DNA of 64,000 nucleotides from Streptomyces sp. TP-A0874 (GTDB lineage: Bacteria; Actinomycetota; Actinomycetes; Streptomycetales; Streptomycetaceae), in the NCBI RefSeq assembly GCF_001748085.1, contig NZ_BBZK01000003.1, forward strand, positions 434,001 to 498,000. The letters are read 5' to 3'. Shown here one piece after another: positions 1 to 8,171 of the stretch (positions are counted from its first letter, which is position 1; every line of letters begins with the position of its first letter). A program made the position numbers and the translations under genes. Below the pieces are notes generated by a model, which saw only the letters and a program-made list of their open reading frames with translations, was not told where the DNA came from and did not search any database.

Positions 1-604
1 GGCGGTACCGTACCTGCCCATCGACCCCAAGGACGTCGGCCGCTCCTACGAGGCCGTCATCCGGGTCAACTCGCAGTCCGGCAAGGGCGGTATCGCCTAC
101 GTACTGAAGAACGACCACGCCCTGGACCTGCCACGCCGGATGCAGATCGAGTTCTCCAGGATCATCCAGACCCGGACCGACACCGATGGCGGCGAGGTCA
201 CCCCGGCCGAGATCTGGAGCGTCTTCCAGGACGAGTACCTGCCCACCGAGGCCAACCCCTGGGGCCGTATCTCGCTCCGCTCCGCGCAGACCTCCACCAC
301 CGACGAGGGCGGCGACGCGCTGACGGTCGAAGCCGTGCTGGACGGCGAGGACACCGTCCTGACCGGCACCGGCAACGGGCCCATCGCGGCCTTCATCGAC
401 GCGCTGGCCTCGATCGGGGCCGATGTGCGGGTGCTGGACTACGCCGAGCACGCGCAGAGCGAGGGCGCGACGGCGCAGGCCGCCGCCTACGTCGAGTGCG
501 CGGTCGACGGACAGGTGCTCTGGGGCGTGGGCATCGACGCCAACACCGTCCGTGCCTCACTGAAGGCCGTGGTCTCCGCGGTGAACCGCGCCAGCCGCGG
601 CTGA
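1..604 (+). CDS. leuA: 2-isopropylmalate synthase, C-terminal part (5' end outside window)
   Basis: This is the last ~200 residues of LeuA, which condenses acetyl-CoA with 2-oxoisovalerate in the first committed step of leucine synthesis. The frame is open from base 2 to a TGA at 602-604. The visible part holds the linker (IDPKDVGRSYEAVIRVNSQS) and the C-terminal allosteric (leucine-binding) domain, including the GNGPIAAFIDAL segment. The catalytic TIM barrel lies upstream of the window. Identity rests on these conserved blocks. A terminator-like GC-rich inverted repeat (GAGCCGGCCCGG/CCGGGCCGGCTC) lies at about 658-702. Confidence 0.95.
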   Translation, partial: AVPYLPIDPKDVGRSYEAVIRVNSQSGKGGIAYVLKNDHALDLPRRMQIEFSRIIQTRTDTDGGEVTPAEIWSVFQDEYLPTEANPWGRISLRSAQTSTTDEGGDALTVEAVLDGEDTVLTGTGNGPIAAFIDALASIGADVRVLDYAEHAQSEGATAQAAAYVECAVDGQVLWGVGIDANTVRASLKAVVSAVNRASRG

Positions 605-831
605 CCGACCCGCTGCCGCAAGTCCCCGCAGGTCAACAGCTGTTCCAGCGGTGAACGAAGAGCCGGCCCGGCCCCTCGAAACAGGGGCCGGGCCGGCTCT
701 CGCCGGTACCGGGTGCTGACGCGGCGTCGCTGATGTGGCTAACATCACGCCACACGGCACCGCCGCCGCACCGACGCCACACGGCGGCGGGCCGTGCCGG
801 AAGCGAAGGGCCGAACCGCCGGAGGTGCGCG

Positions 832-1509
832 ATGTTGCGCGTTTGGGGAGTGCGCACCAGCTGGCGCACCGTGGGCGACGGTGAGTTCTACTGCCCGGAC
901 TGCGGAGGCGACCGGAACTTCCGCCGCCGCACCGGCCGACGGCGGCTGACCGTGCTGGGCGTGCCCGTCCTCTCCCGGGGTAGCACCGGGCCGGTGGTCG
1001 AGTGCTCCACCTGCTCCGGCCGCTTCGACATGGAGGCCCTCGACCGGCCGACGAGCACCCGGTTCTCCGCGATGCTCCGGGACGGCGTCCACACCACCGC
1101 CCTCGCCGTGCTGGCCGCGGGCGGCGCCGCCAAGGGGCCCAGGGAGGCGGCGGTGGCCGCGGTCCGCAGCGCCGGGCTCGCCGACTGCACCGAGGAGCAG
1201 CTGCTCACCCTGGTCCAGGCGCTCGCCGCGGACGCCGGGCGGCTGCCGGGCTGGACCGAGACCCCGCAGGACGAACCGGGCGGCGCGGCGCTGGCCATAG
1301 AGCTCCGGGAGGCGCTCGAACCCCTGGCCCCGCACCTCGAGCCCGCGGGCCGGGAGGCGATCCTGCTCCGCGGCGCCCGGATCGCCCTCGCGGACGGCCC
1401 CTACGCGCCCGCTGAGCGGGAGACGTTGCAGACGGTCGGCGAGGCGCTGCGGATCCCCCGGGAGGACACCGAGCGCCTGCTGGCCGACGCGGCCCGCACA
1501 CCGTCCTGA
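832..1509 (+). CDS. Zinc-ribbon/TerB-domain protein
   Basis: A protein of about 225 residues. It begins at ATG 832, chosen because GGAGG at 821-825 is well spaced, although the frame stays open upstream. The N-terminus has a zinc-ribbon-like pair, CPDC (about residue 21) and CSTC (about residue 61). The rest is helical and resembles the TerB (tellurite-resistance family) fold, with a C-terminal IALADGPYAPAERETLQTVGEAL segment. TerB proteins are thought to be metal-linked membrane-stress scaffolds, but the exact role is unknown. It sits between leuA and recO. Family assignment is moderately sure; function is not known. Confidence 0.7.
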   Translation: MLRVWGVRTSWRTVGDGEFYCPDCGGDRNFRRRTGRRRLTVLGVPVLSRGSTGPVVECSTCSGRFDMEALDRPTSTRFSAMLRDGVHTTALAVLAAGGAAKGPREAAVAAVRSAGLADCTEEQLLTLVQALAADAGRLPGWTETPQDEPGGAALAIELREALEPLAPHLEPAGREAILLRGARIALADGPYAPAERETLQTVGEALRIPREDTERLLADAARTPS

Positions 1510-1553
1510 AGACCGGCCGCCGCCCCCTCGTCGGGACCCGCCCCGCCGTACGG

Positions 1554-1559
1554 GAGAAT
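1554..1559 (+). promoter_or_regulatory. -10-like hexamer of recO, possible leaderless start
   Basis: GAGAAT lies 7 nt before ATG 1567 and no Shine-Dalgarno is visible. This matches the arrangement of other genes in the window and suggests transcription starts at or next to the start codon. This is an inference from spacing only. Confidence 0.35.
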
Positions 1560-1566
1560 GGTCCGC

Positions 1567-2313
1567 ATGACCCTGTTCCGCGACGACGGCATCGTGCTGC
1601 GCACTCAGAAGCTGGGTGAGGCGGACCGGATCATCACCCTGCTCACCCGCGGGCACGGCCGGGTGCGGGCGGTGGCGCGCGGAGTCCGCCGGACCAAGTC
1701 GAAGTTCGGAGCCCGGCTCGAACCCTTCTCCCACGTCGACGTGCAGTTCTTCTCCCGAGGCGGGGAGCTCGTCGGCCGTGGGCTGCCGCTCTGCACCCAG
1801 AGCGAGACCATCACCGCGTACGGCGGCGGGATCGTCAGCGACTACGCCCGTTACACCGCCGGGACCGCGATGCTGGAGACCGCCGAACGGTTCACCGACC
1901 ACGAGGGGGAGCCCTCGGTGCAGCAGTACCTGCTGCTGGTCGGCGGGTTGCGGGCGCTGGCCGGCGGGGCGCACCAGCCGCACCTCGTGCTCGACGCCTT
2001 CCTGCTCCGCTCGCTCGCCATCAACGGCTACGCGCCCAGCTTCCACGCCTGCGCGAAGTGTGGCCTGCCCGGCCCGAACCGGTTCTTCTCGGTCGCCGCC
2101 GGGGGCGCGGTCTGCGCCGACTGCCGGGTGCCGGGCAGCGTGGTGCCCTCCGCGGAGGCGCTGGAGCTGCTCGGGGCGCTGCTGACCGGCGACTGGGAGA
2201 CGGCGGACGCCTGCGACCGGCGGCACGCCCGAGAGGGCAGCGGGCTGGTGTCGGCGTATCTTCACTGGCACCTGGAGCGCGGGCTGCGCTCGCTCCGGTA
2301 CGTGGAAAAGTAG
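1567..2313 (+). CDS. recO: DNA repair protein RecO
   Basis: RecO mediates RecF-pathway recombination: it binds SSB-coated ssDNA and helps load RecA. The protein starts [20 protein letters not shown], giving the N-terminal OB-fold typical of the family, and [20 protein letters not shown] follows. A four-cysteine zinc site is present in the C-terminal half (CAKC near residue 160 and CADC near 183). Length (248 aa) is normal for actinobacteria. An ATG at 1558 is also in frame, but the one at 1567 gives the usual family N-terminus. uppS follows about 95 bp downstream on the same strand. Confidence 0.93.
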   Translation: MTLFRDDGIVLRTQKLGEADRIITLLTRGHGRVRAVARGVRRTKSKFGARLEPFSHVDVQFFSRGGELVGRGLPLCTQSETITAYGGGIVSDYARYTAGTAMLETAERFTDHEGEPSVQQYLLLVGGLRALAGGAHQPHLVLDAFLLRSLAINGYAPSFHACAKCGLPGPNRFFSVAAGGAVCADCRVPGSVVPSAEALELLGALLTGDWETADACDRRHAREGSGLVSAYLHWHLERGLRSLRYVEK

Positions 2314-2407
2314 GGGTGCGGCGCCCGCCCGGACGGTGCGGGCCCGGCAGCGGGCCGGAGCGGCGGCACCGGCCACCGAGCGAAGCAGAATGGGAGACGT
2401 GGACCGT

Positions 2408-3217
2408 ATGGCACGACGCGGCATTCTCAGCCGTTCCCGACGGGAGTACCGGGTACCGGATCCGCATCCGTCGGGGGCACGTCCGCCGGAGATCCAGTCC
2501 GAGCTGGTGCCGAACCACGTCGCCATCGTGATGGACGGCAACGGCCGCTGGGCCAAGGACCGGGGCCTGCCGCGCACGGAGGGCCACAAGGTGGGTGAGG
2601 GGGTCGTGCTGGACGTCCTCAAGGGCTGCCTGGAGCTGGGCGTCAAGAACCTCTCCCTCTACGCCTTCTCCACCGAGAACTGGCGGCGCTCGCCCGACGA
2701 GGTGCGCTTCCTGATGAACTTCAACCGGGACGTCATCCGGCGCCGGCGCGACGAGATGGACGAGCTGGGCATCCGGATCCGCTGGACCGGGCGGATGCCG
2801 AAGCTGTGGAAGTCGGTCGTCCAGGAGCTCCAGGTCGCCGAGGAGCAGACCCGCGGCAACGACGCCATGACGCTGTACTTCTGCGTCAACTACGGTGGCC
2901 GGGCGGAGATCGCGGACGCGGCCGCCGCGCTCGCCGCCGACGTCAAGGCGGGCCGACTGGAGCCCTCGAAGGTCAACGAGAAGACGCTCTCGAAGTACAT
3001 GTACCACCCGGACATGCCGGATGTGGACCTCTTCCTGCGGCCCTCCGGGGAGCAGCGCACCTCGAACTACCTGATATGGCAGAGCGCGTACGCGGAGATG
3101 GTCTTCCAGGACGTGCTCTGGCCCGACTTCGACCGCCGGGACCTGTGGCGTGCCTGCCTGGAGTACGCCTCCCGGGACCGCCGGTTCGGCGGCGCGGCGC
3201 CGAACACGGCGGGATAG
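2408..3217 (+). CDS. uppS: Isoprenyl transferase (undecaprenyl/polyprenyl diphosphate synthase)
   Basis: A cis-prenyltransferase that condenses isopentenyl diphosphate onto an allylic primer to make the lipid carrier for cell-wall synthesis. It is a cytosolic enzyme acting at the membrane face. It has the hallmark MDGNGRWAK block with the catalytic Asp near residue 42, the [12 protein letters not shown] block, and the C-terminal [15 protein letters not shown] and AYAEMVF motifs. Length is 269 aa. ATG 2408 gives the [14 protein letters not shown] start known in streptomycetes. Another ATG at 2390 is in frame. The gene converges with zur. Confidence 0.95.
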   Translation: MARRGILSRSRREYRVPDPHPSGARPPEIQSELVPNHVAIVMDGNGRWAKDRGLPRTEGHKVGEGVVLDVLKGCLELGVKNLSLYAFSTENWRRSPDEVRFLMNFNRDVIRRRRDEMDELGIRIRWTGRMPKLWKSVVQELQVAEEQTRGNDAMTLYFCVNYGGRAEIADAAAALAADVKAGRLEPSKVNEKTLSKYMYHPDMPDVDLFLRPSGEQRTSNYLIWQSAYAEMVFQDVLWPDFDRRDLWRACLEYASRDRRFGGAAPNTAG

Positions 3218-3264
3218 CCGCTGCGGGCCGGAAGGGAGAACCGGCCCACTCGTCCACGGGTACG

Positions 3265-3302
3265 ACCACGGCGCACCACCGGTCCCGGTGGTGCGCCGTG
3301 GT
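3265..3302. terminator. Bidirectional hairpin between uppS and zur
   Basis: A perfect 16-bp inverted repeat (accacggcgcaccacc and its complement) with a 6-nt loop lies between two convergent genes. It probably terminates both. It lacks a clear U-tract, which is usual in this GC-rich group. Confidence 0.8.
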
Positions 3303-3324
3303 GGCGGCCGTCGCGGCCGGAGGG

Positions 3325-3753
3325 TCAGCCCTTCGGCTTCTCGTCCTTGGCGGCGCACTCGCCGCAGATGCCGAAGATCTCCACCGTGTGGTTGACGTCC
3401 AGGAAACCGTGCTCCTCGGCCACCTGGTCGGCCCAGCGCTCCACGGCCGGGCCCTCGACCTCGACGGCCTTGCCGCAACGGCGGCAGACCAGATGGTGGT
3501 GGTGGTCGTCGGTGCTGCAGCGCCGGTAGACGGCCTCGCCCTCACTGGTGCGGAGTACATCGACCTCGCCGGCGTCGGCGAGCGACTGCAAGGTGCGGTA
3601 GACGGTGGTCAAGCCGACCGAGTCACCTCGATGCTTGAGCATGTCGTGGAGTTCCTGCGCGCTACGGAACTCGTCGACCTCGCTGAGAGCCGCAGCCACT
3701 GCGGCACGCTGCCGGGTGGATCGGCCGCGCACTGGGGGTCCCGCGGTAGTCAC
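3325..3753 (-). CDS. zur: Zinc-uptake regulator, Fur family
   Basis: A Fur-family metal-dependent repressor of 142 aa. An N-terminal winged helix (TRQRAAVAAALSEVDEFRSAQELHDMLK...GLTTVYRTL) is followed by a dimerisation domain with a His-rich metal loop (STDDHHHHLVCRRCGK) and a second cysteine pair (CGEC), which form the structural zinc site. The GTG start at 3753 has AGGAGG just upstream; the open frame continues further but without homology. It lies 31 bp after znuB as the last gene of the zinc importer operon, so it should be Zur rather than FurA or Nur. Autoregulation through the znuA promoter is inferred. Confidence 0.92.
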   Translation of the reverse strand: MTTAGPPVRGRSTRQRAAVAAALSEVDEFRSAQELHDMLKHRGDSVGLTTVYRTLQSLADAGEVDVLRTSEGEAVYRRCSTDDHHHHLVCRRCGKAVEVEGPAVERWADQVAEEHGFLDVNHTVEIFGICGECAAKDEKPKG

Positions 3754-3784
3754 CGTACCTCCTACGCTCGCCCCGTCCGGACGT

Positions 3785-4702
3785 TCAACTTGCCATTGTG
3801 CCAGTTCGCCCCTGGGCGTCGGCCTGGCCCTCCGCCGGGTCGTCGTCCGGCACCCCGGCGGGGCAGTCCGCGGCGGCCGCCGCGCCCCCGGCTCGGGCAC
3901 GGGCGAGCGGGGCGGAGACGGCGGCGAACAGCAGGAAGACGGCGATGGACAGCAGCACGATGGCGGCCCCCGAGGGCGCGTCCAGGTAGAACGTCGTGGC
4001 GGTGCCGGTCAACGAGACGGCGACGCCGATGGCCATGGCGAGGGCCAGGGTGGTGGCGAAGCCGCGGGTGACCCGCTGGGCGGCGGCCACCGGGAGCACC
4101 ATCATGGCGCTGACCAGCAGCAGCCCCACGATGCGCATGGCGACCGTGACGGTGACCGCCGTGGTGACCGCCAGCAGCAGGTTGAGCAGCCGGACGGGCA
4201 GTCCGAGCACGCGCGCGTACTCCTCGTCCTGGCAGACGGCGAAGAGCCGCCTGCGGAGTCCGAGGGTGATTGCCAGCACGAACGCCGTGAGCAGGCAGAT
4301 GGCTGTCACGTCCGCCGGCGCGACGGTGGTGATGGAGCCGAAGAGCGAGCCGATGAGGCTGGCGGTGGAGCCGTTCGGCGCCAGGTTGACCAGCAGCACT
4401 CCGCCGGCCATGCCGCCGTAGAGGAGCAGGGCGAGCGCGACGTCTCCGCTGGTCCGGCCGCGGGAGCGGATCAGCTCCATACCCACCGAGCCGATCACGG
4501 CGACCGCGGTGGCCGTCCACACCGGGCTCTGGTTGAGCAGGAAGCCGAGCGCCACACCGGTCATCGCCACATGGCCGATGCCGTCGCCCATGATCGCCTG
4601 CCGGCGCTGGACGAGGTAGATGCCGATGGCGGGGGCGGTGATCCCGACCAGCAGGGCGGCCAGCAGCGCCCGCTGCATGAAGGGATAGGTGAGGATCTCC
4701 AT
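3785..4702 (-). CDS. znuB: Zinc ABC transporter permease
   Basis: The inner-membrane channel of a cluster-9 (ZnuB/MntB type) metal importer, 305 aa with eight or so hydrophobic segments. The N-terminus MEILTYPFMQRALLAALLVGI and the motif RRQAIMGDGIGHVAMTGVALG are typical of the family. The C-terminal tail of about 40 residues is hydrophilic, Ala/Asp-rich and variable. Its ATG shares one base with the znuC stop codon (TGATG), so the two are probably translationally coupled. The gene sits between znuC and zur. Confidence 0.92.
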   Translation of the reverse strand: MEILTYPFMQRALLAALLVGITAPAIGIYLVQRRQAIMGDGIGHVAMTGVALGFLLNQSPVWTATAVAVIGSVGMELIRSRGRTSGDVALALLLYGGMAGGVLLVNLAPNGSTASLIGSLFGSITTVAPADVTAICLLTAFVLAITLGLRRRLFAVCQDEEYARVLGLPVRLLNLLLAVTTAVTVTVAMRIVGLLLVSAMMVLPVAAAQRVTRGFATTLALAMAIGVAVSLTGTATTFYLDAPSGAAIVLLSIAVFLLFAAVSAPLARARAGGAAAAADCPAGVPDDDPAEGQADAQGRTGTMAS

Positions 4703-5526
4703 CAGTTCAGCTGCCCCGTCCACGGCGATGGGTCGCAGGGCGCCGGATGGCAGCCCTGGTTGGCCGTCCCCTCGGTGCCGGGCGCCGCTCCGTCCTCGGC
4801 GGGTGTCCGGACGTTCGCCGAGGGTGGTGGCCCGTCGTGGACCACCCGGCCGTCGCGGAGCACCACGACCCGATGGATCAGCGGCGCCAGCGGGCCCAGT
4901 TCGTGGAGCACGAGCAAGGCGCTGACCCCGGCCGCCAACTGGTTGCGCAGGGTGGCGGCGAGCACGTCCTGGCTGGTCAGGTCGACCCCGGCCAGCGGCT
5001 CGTCCATGATGAGCAGTTCGGGTTCGACGGCCAGCGCCCGGGCGATCAGCACCCGCTGGTGCTGCCCGCCGGAGAGCGCGTCCACGGAGTCGCGAGCCCG
5101 GTCCTCCAGACCGACCAGGCTGAGCGCCCGGTCGACGGCGCTCCGGTCCGCCCGGCGCCGCCGGCCGGATCGTGCCAGCCTCCCGGAGGAGACCACCTCG
5201 CGCACGGTGGCCGGCACGCCGGAGGAGGCGGTGGTGCGCTGGGGCACGTAGCCGATCCGGAACCACTCCCGGAAACGGTCCCGCGGGGTGCCGAACAGCT
5301 CCAGCGAGCCGCCCGTCAGCGGTACTTGGCCGACGGCGGCCCGGACGGCGGTGGACTTGCCGGAGCCGTTGGGGCCGAGCAGGGCGACGACCTCGCCGCG
5401 GCGCACGGTCAGGTCGACTCCGCGCAGCACCGGTCGCGAGCCCAGCGCCGCCGTGGCCGCGCGGAGGGCGAGCAGTTCCCCGCCGGTCGCGGCGGGGCCG
5501 GTCTGCCGCTGTCGTTCACCGGTCAC
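4702..5526 (-). CDS. znuC: Zinc ABC transporter ATP-binding protein
   Basis: The ATPase of the zinc importer. Walker A is GPNGSGKST, the signature is LSGGQHQR, Walker B is LLIMDEPLAGVD, and the switch His is in LVLHELG. The Q-loop reads VPQRT. The GTG at 5526 is preferred because GGAAGG lies upstream. A second GTG at 5598, overlapping the znuA stop (GTGA), is equally in frame and would add 24 residues. A 45-residue C-terminal extension with no recognised domain follows the ATPase core. Confidence 0.9.
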   Translation of the reverse strand: MTGERQRQTGPAATGGELLALRAATAALGSRPVLRGVDLTVRRGEVVALLGPNGSGKSTAVRAAVGQVPLTGGSLELFGTPRDRFREWFRIGYVPQRTTASSGVPATVREVVSSGRLARSGRRRRADRSAVDRALSLVGLEDRARDSVDALSGGQHQRVLIARALAVEPELLIMDEPLAGVDLTSQDVLAATLRNQLAAGVSALLVLHELGPLAPLIHRVVVLRDGRVVHDGPPPSANVRTPAEDGAAPGTEGTANQGCHPAPCDPSPWTGQLN

Positions 5527-5594
5527 GGGGAGCCTTCCGGGGAGATGGGTGCGGGGAGTGGGGGACCGGCGGGTCGCCCGCGCCAGAGCGAGGG

Positions 5595-6506
5595 TCACCC
5601 GGCGTCGAGCGCCTTCTGGAGGGCGCTCAGGTTGGCGCGCATGATCTCAAGGTAGTCCTGGCCGCGGGAGGCGTCGGTGACGCCCTCCACCGGGTCCAGC
5701 ACATCGGTGCGCAGACCGGTGTCGGCAGCCAGTGTCCGGGCGGTCTTCTGGCTGGCGATGGTCTCGAAGAAGACGGTGGTGGACTTCTCCTTCGCGGCGA
5801 TCTTGTGGAGTTCCTTCACCCGGGCCGGGCTCGGCTCGGACTCGGGGTCGATGCCGTTGACCGCCTCCTGCCGGAGCCCGTAGCGCTCGGCGAGGTGGCC
5901 GAAGGCGGCGTGGGCGGTGATGATGGTGTCGCCGGAACGGTTCTTCAGGCCGCTCTCGAAGTCCTGGTCCAGCTTCCGGAGCTTGCTCACGAGGGCGTCC
6001 GCGTTCTTCTCGTAGCTGCCCGCGTGCTCCGGGTCAGCCTCTCCGAGCGCCTCGCCCACCCCGGCGGCCATCTCGGCGTACTGCCGCGGGTCGAGCCAGA
6101 TGTGCGGGTCCTTGTCGGCTCCGGTGCCGTTCTTCGACCGCTCGGTGAGCGTCCCGGCGTCCACGGTGTGTGCGGCGTCGGACTGCTCGACGGCCTTGTC
6201 GACGGCCGGTTGCAGCTTGCCCAGGTAGACGATCAGGTCCGCCTCCTGGAGGCTGCCGGTCTGCCGGGGGGTGAGTTCGAGGTCATGGGGCTCCACGCCC
6301 GGTGCGGTCAACGTCGTGACGTCGACGAACTCGCCGCCTATCTGCTCGGCGAGGAACTCCAGCGGGTAGAAGGAGGCGACGACGGCCACCCGGCCGCCCT
6401 TACCGGCGTCCGCGGCGTCGGATGTCGAGCAGGCGGACAGCGCCGTGAGGCCGAGGAGGGTGACCGCGGCGACGGCGGTGGTGGATATTCGGGGCCGTAC
6501 GTTCAT
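5595..6506 (-). CDS. znuA: Zinc ABC transporter substrate-binding lipoprotein
   Basis: The extracellular metal-binding component (cluster A-I, ZnuA type), about 303 aa. It has a lipoprotein signal with lipobox LTALSAC, the PHDLELTPRQ block that contributes a metal-binding His, KDPHIWLDPRQYAEM, and ITAHAAFGHLAERYGL with another ligand His. It lacks the long His-rich loop of some ZnuA proteins. ATG 6506 is preferred; ATG 6515 is also in frame. Neither has a Shine-Dalgarno, and the promoter -10 ends 7 nt upstream, so the mRNA may be leaderless. It heads the znuACB-zur operon. Confidence 0.92.
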   Translation of the reverse strand: MNVRPRISTTAVAAVTLLGLTALSACSTSDAADAGKGGRVAVVASFYPLEFLAEQIGGEFVDVTTLTAPGVEPHDLELTPRQTGSLQEADLIVYLGKLQPAVDKAVEQSDAAHTVDAGTLTERSKNGTGADKDPHIWLDPRQYAEMAAGVGEALGEADPEHAGSYEKNADALVSKLRKLDQDFESGLKNRSGDTIITAHAAFGHLAERYGLRQEAVNGIDPESEPSPARVKELHKIAAKEKSTTVFFETIASQKTARTLAADTGLRTDVLDPVEGVTDASRGQDYLEIMRANLSALQKALDAG

Positions 6507-6541
6507 GACAGTCATTTTCAACAAGATGGAAATGATTGTCA
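6506..6541 (-). promoter_or_regulatory. Two Zur-box-like sites over the znuA promoter
   Basis: TGGAAATGATTGTCA at 6527-6541 matches the 7-1-7 actinobacterial Zur box (TGAAAATGATTTTCA) in 13 of 15 bases. A weaker site, TGACAGTCATTTTCA, is at 6506-6520. Centres are 21 bp apart, two helical turns. On the minus strand TTGACA (6542-6537) and GAAAAT (6519-6514) are separated by 17 bp, so the boxes cover the -35 and -10 elements. Confidence 0.8.
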
Positions 6542-6576
6542 ACACCGCCCGTTTCCGCGCTCGGCGCCGGACTGAT

Positions 6577-6604
6577 TTGGTCCCCACCGGGCAGCCGGTA
6601 ACCT
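6577..6604 (+). promoter_or_regulatory. Possible glyS promoter
   Basis: TTGGTC (6577-6582) and TAACCT (6599-6604) are 16 bp apart, upstream of glyS and back-to-back with the znuA promoter. This is a visual match to the vegetative consensus only. Confidence 0.4.
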
Positions 6605-6643
6605 GGTGGCTTCGCCGCCCGCCATCGTCATGAAGAGAGCACC

Positions 6644-8026
6644 GTGGCCGCCGACAAGATCGACACCATCGTCAGCCTGAGCAAGCGCCGTGGCTTCGTC
6701 TACCCGTGCAGTGAGATCTACGGAGGCCAACGGGCCGCCTGGGACTACGGACCCCTCGGCGTCGAACTCAAAGAGAACATCAAGCGCCAGTGGTGGCGCT
6801 CCATGGTCACCTCGCGCGACGACGTGGTCGGTATCGACTCCTCGGTGATCCTGGCCCGCGAGGTCTGGGAGGCCTCCGGCCACGTCGCCACCTTCACCGA
6901 CCCCCTCACCGAGTGCACCTCCTGCCACAAGCGGTTCCGCGCGGACCACCTGGAGGAGGCGTACGAGGCCAAGCACGGCCGGATGCCCGCGGCCGGCCTC
7001 GCCGACGTCAACTGCCCGCACTGCGGGAACAAGGGCGGCTTCACCGAGCCCAAGCAGTTCTCCGGGCTGCTCTCCACCCAGCTGGGGCCGACGCAGGACT
7101 CCGGCTCGGTCACCTTCCTGCGCCCGGAGACCGCCCAGGGCATCTTCACCAACTTCGCCTCGGTGCAGCAGACCTCGCGCAAGAAGCCGCCGTTCGGCAT
7201 CGCGCAGATCGGCAAGTCCTTCCGGAACGAGATCACCCCGGGCAACTTCATCTTCCGCACCCGCGAGTTCGAGCAGATGGAGATGGAGTTCTTCGTCAAG
7301 CCGGGCGAGGACGAGCAGTGGCACGAGTACTGGATGGAGCAGCGCTGGGCCTGGTACCGCGACCTCGGTATCCAGGAGGAGAACATGCGCTGGTACGACC
7401 ACCCGGCGGAGAAGCTCTCGCACTACTCCAAGCGCACCGCGGACATCGAGTACCGCTTCAACTTCGGCGGTTCGGAGTTCTCCGAGCTCGAGGGCGTGGC
7501 CAACCGCACCGACTTCGACCTCACGGCGCACTCGAAGGCCTCCGGGCAGGACCTGTCGTACTTCGACCAGGAGGCCGGTGAGCGCTGGATCCCGTACGTG
7601 ATCGAGCCGGCGGCCGGCCTCAACCGGGCCATGCTCGCCTTCATGCTCGACGCCTACAACGAGGACGAGGCACCCAACGCCAAGGGCGTGCTGGAGAAGC
7701 GCACCGTCATGCGGCTCGACCCGCGCCTGGCCCCGGTCAAGGTGGCCGTGCTGCCGCTCTCCCGCAACCCCCAGCTCTCGCCGAAGGCCAAGGGGCTCGC
7801 CGCGGACCTGCGCAAGGCCTGGAACATCGAGTTCGACGACGCCGGTGCCATCGGCCGCCGCTACCGCCGCCAGGACGAGATCGGTACGCCGTTCTGCGTC
7901 ACCGTCGACTTCGACACCCTCGAGGACGACGCGGTGACCGTCCGGGAACGCGACACGATGAAGCAGGAGCGCGTCGCGCTGGACCAGGTGCAGTCCTACC
8001 TGGCCGGGCGGCTCATCGGTTGCTGA
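6644..8026 (+). CDS. glyS: Glycyl-tRNA synthetase
   Basis: Class II homodimeric glycyl-tRNA synthetase, 460 aa, which charges tRNA-Gly with glycine. It opens with GTG 6644 ([28 protein letters not shown]). Class II motifs are visible: motif 2 in [26 protein letters not shown] and motif 3 in the [14 protein letters not shown] region. An insertion with CTSC and CPHC cysteine pairs (about residues 85-125) probably binds zinc. The C-terminal anticodon-binding domain starts near [10 protein letters not shown]. It is monocistronic and followed by a strong hairpin. Confidence 0.96.
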   Translation: MAADKIDTIVSLSKRRGFVYPCSEIYGGQRAAWDYGPLGVELKENIKRQWWRSMVTSRDDVVGIDSSVILAREVWEASGHVATFTDPLTECTSCHKRFRADHLEEAYEAKHGRMPAAGLADVNCPHCGNKGGFTEPKQFSGLLSTQLGPTQDSGSVTFLRPETAQGIFTNFASVQQTSRKKPPFGIAQIGKSFRNEITPGNFIFRTREFEQMEMEFFVKPGEDEQWHEYWMEQRWAWYRDLGIQEENMRWYDHPAEKLSHYSKRTADIEYRFNFGGSEFSELEGVANRTDFDLTAHSKASGQDLSYFDQEAGERWIPYVIEPAAGLNRAMLAFMLDAYNEDEAPNAKGVLEKRTVMRLDPRLAPVKVAVLPLSRNPQLSPKAKGLAADLRKAWNIEFDDAGAIGRRYRRQDEIGTPFCVTVDFDTLEDDAVTVRERDTMKQERVALDQVQSYLAGRLIGC

Positions 8027-8047
8027 CGCGGCATCAGCCGGTCTGAA

Positions 8048-8091
8048 CGGCGGGCCCGCCCCCTCGGTTAGACGAGGGGGCGGGCCCGCCG
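8048..8091. terminator. Strong hairpin between glyS and the MFS gene
   Basis: A 19-bp perfect stem (8048-8066 with 8073-8091) with a 6-nt loop, gttaga. It lies downstream of glyS and also downstream of the convergent MFS gene. Confidence 0.85.
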
Positions 8092-8171
8092 CTCCGTTCC
8101 TCTCACACCTTTCTCGGGACGGCTCGGCCGCTCACGGCCCCGGCGGGCCGCCCGCACGGCCCGTGCCGGCC

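Noticed and set aside
745-2646. A long minus-strand open frame across the TerB, recO and uppS genes
   Set aside because: It is antisense to three well-supported genes, has Arg/Gly/Pro-rich low-complexity sequence, and no ribosome site; typical of high-GC shadow frames.
3605-5251. A long plus-strand open frame over zur, znuB and znuC
   Set aside because: Antisense to conserved genes and made of Gly/Glu/Arg repeats with no homology.
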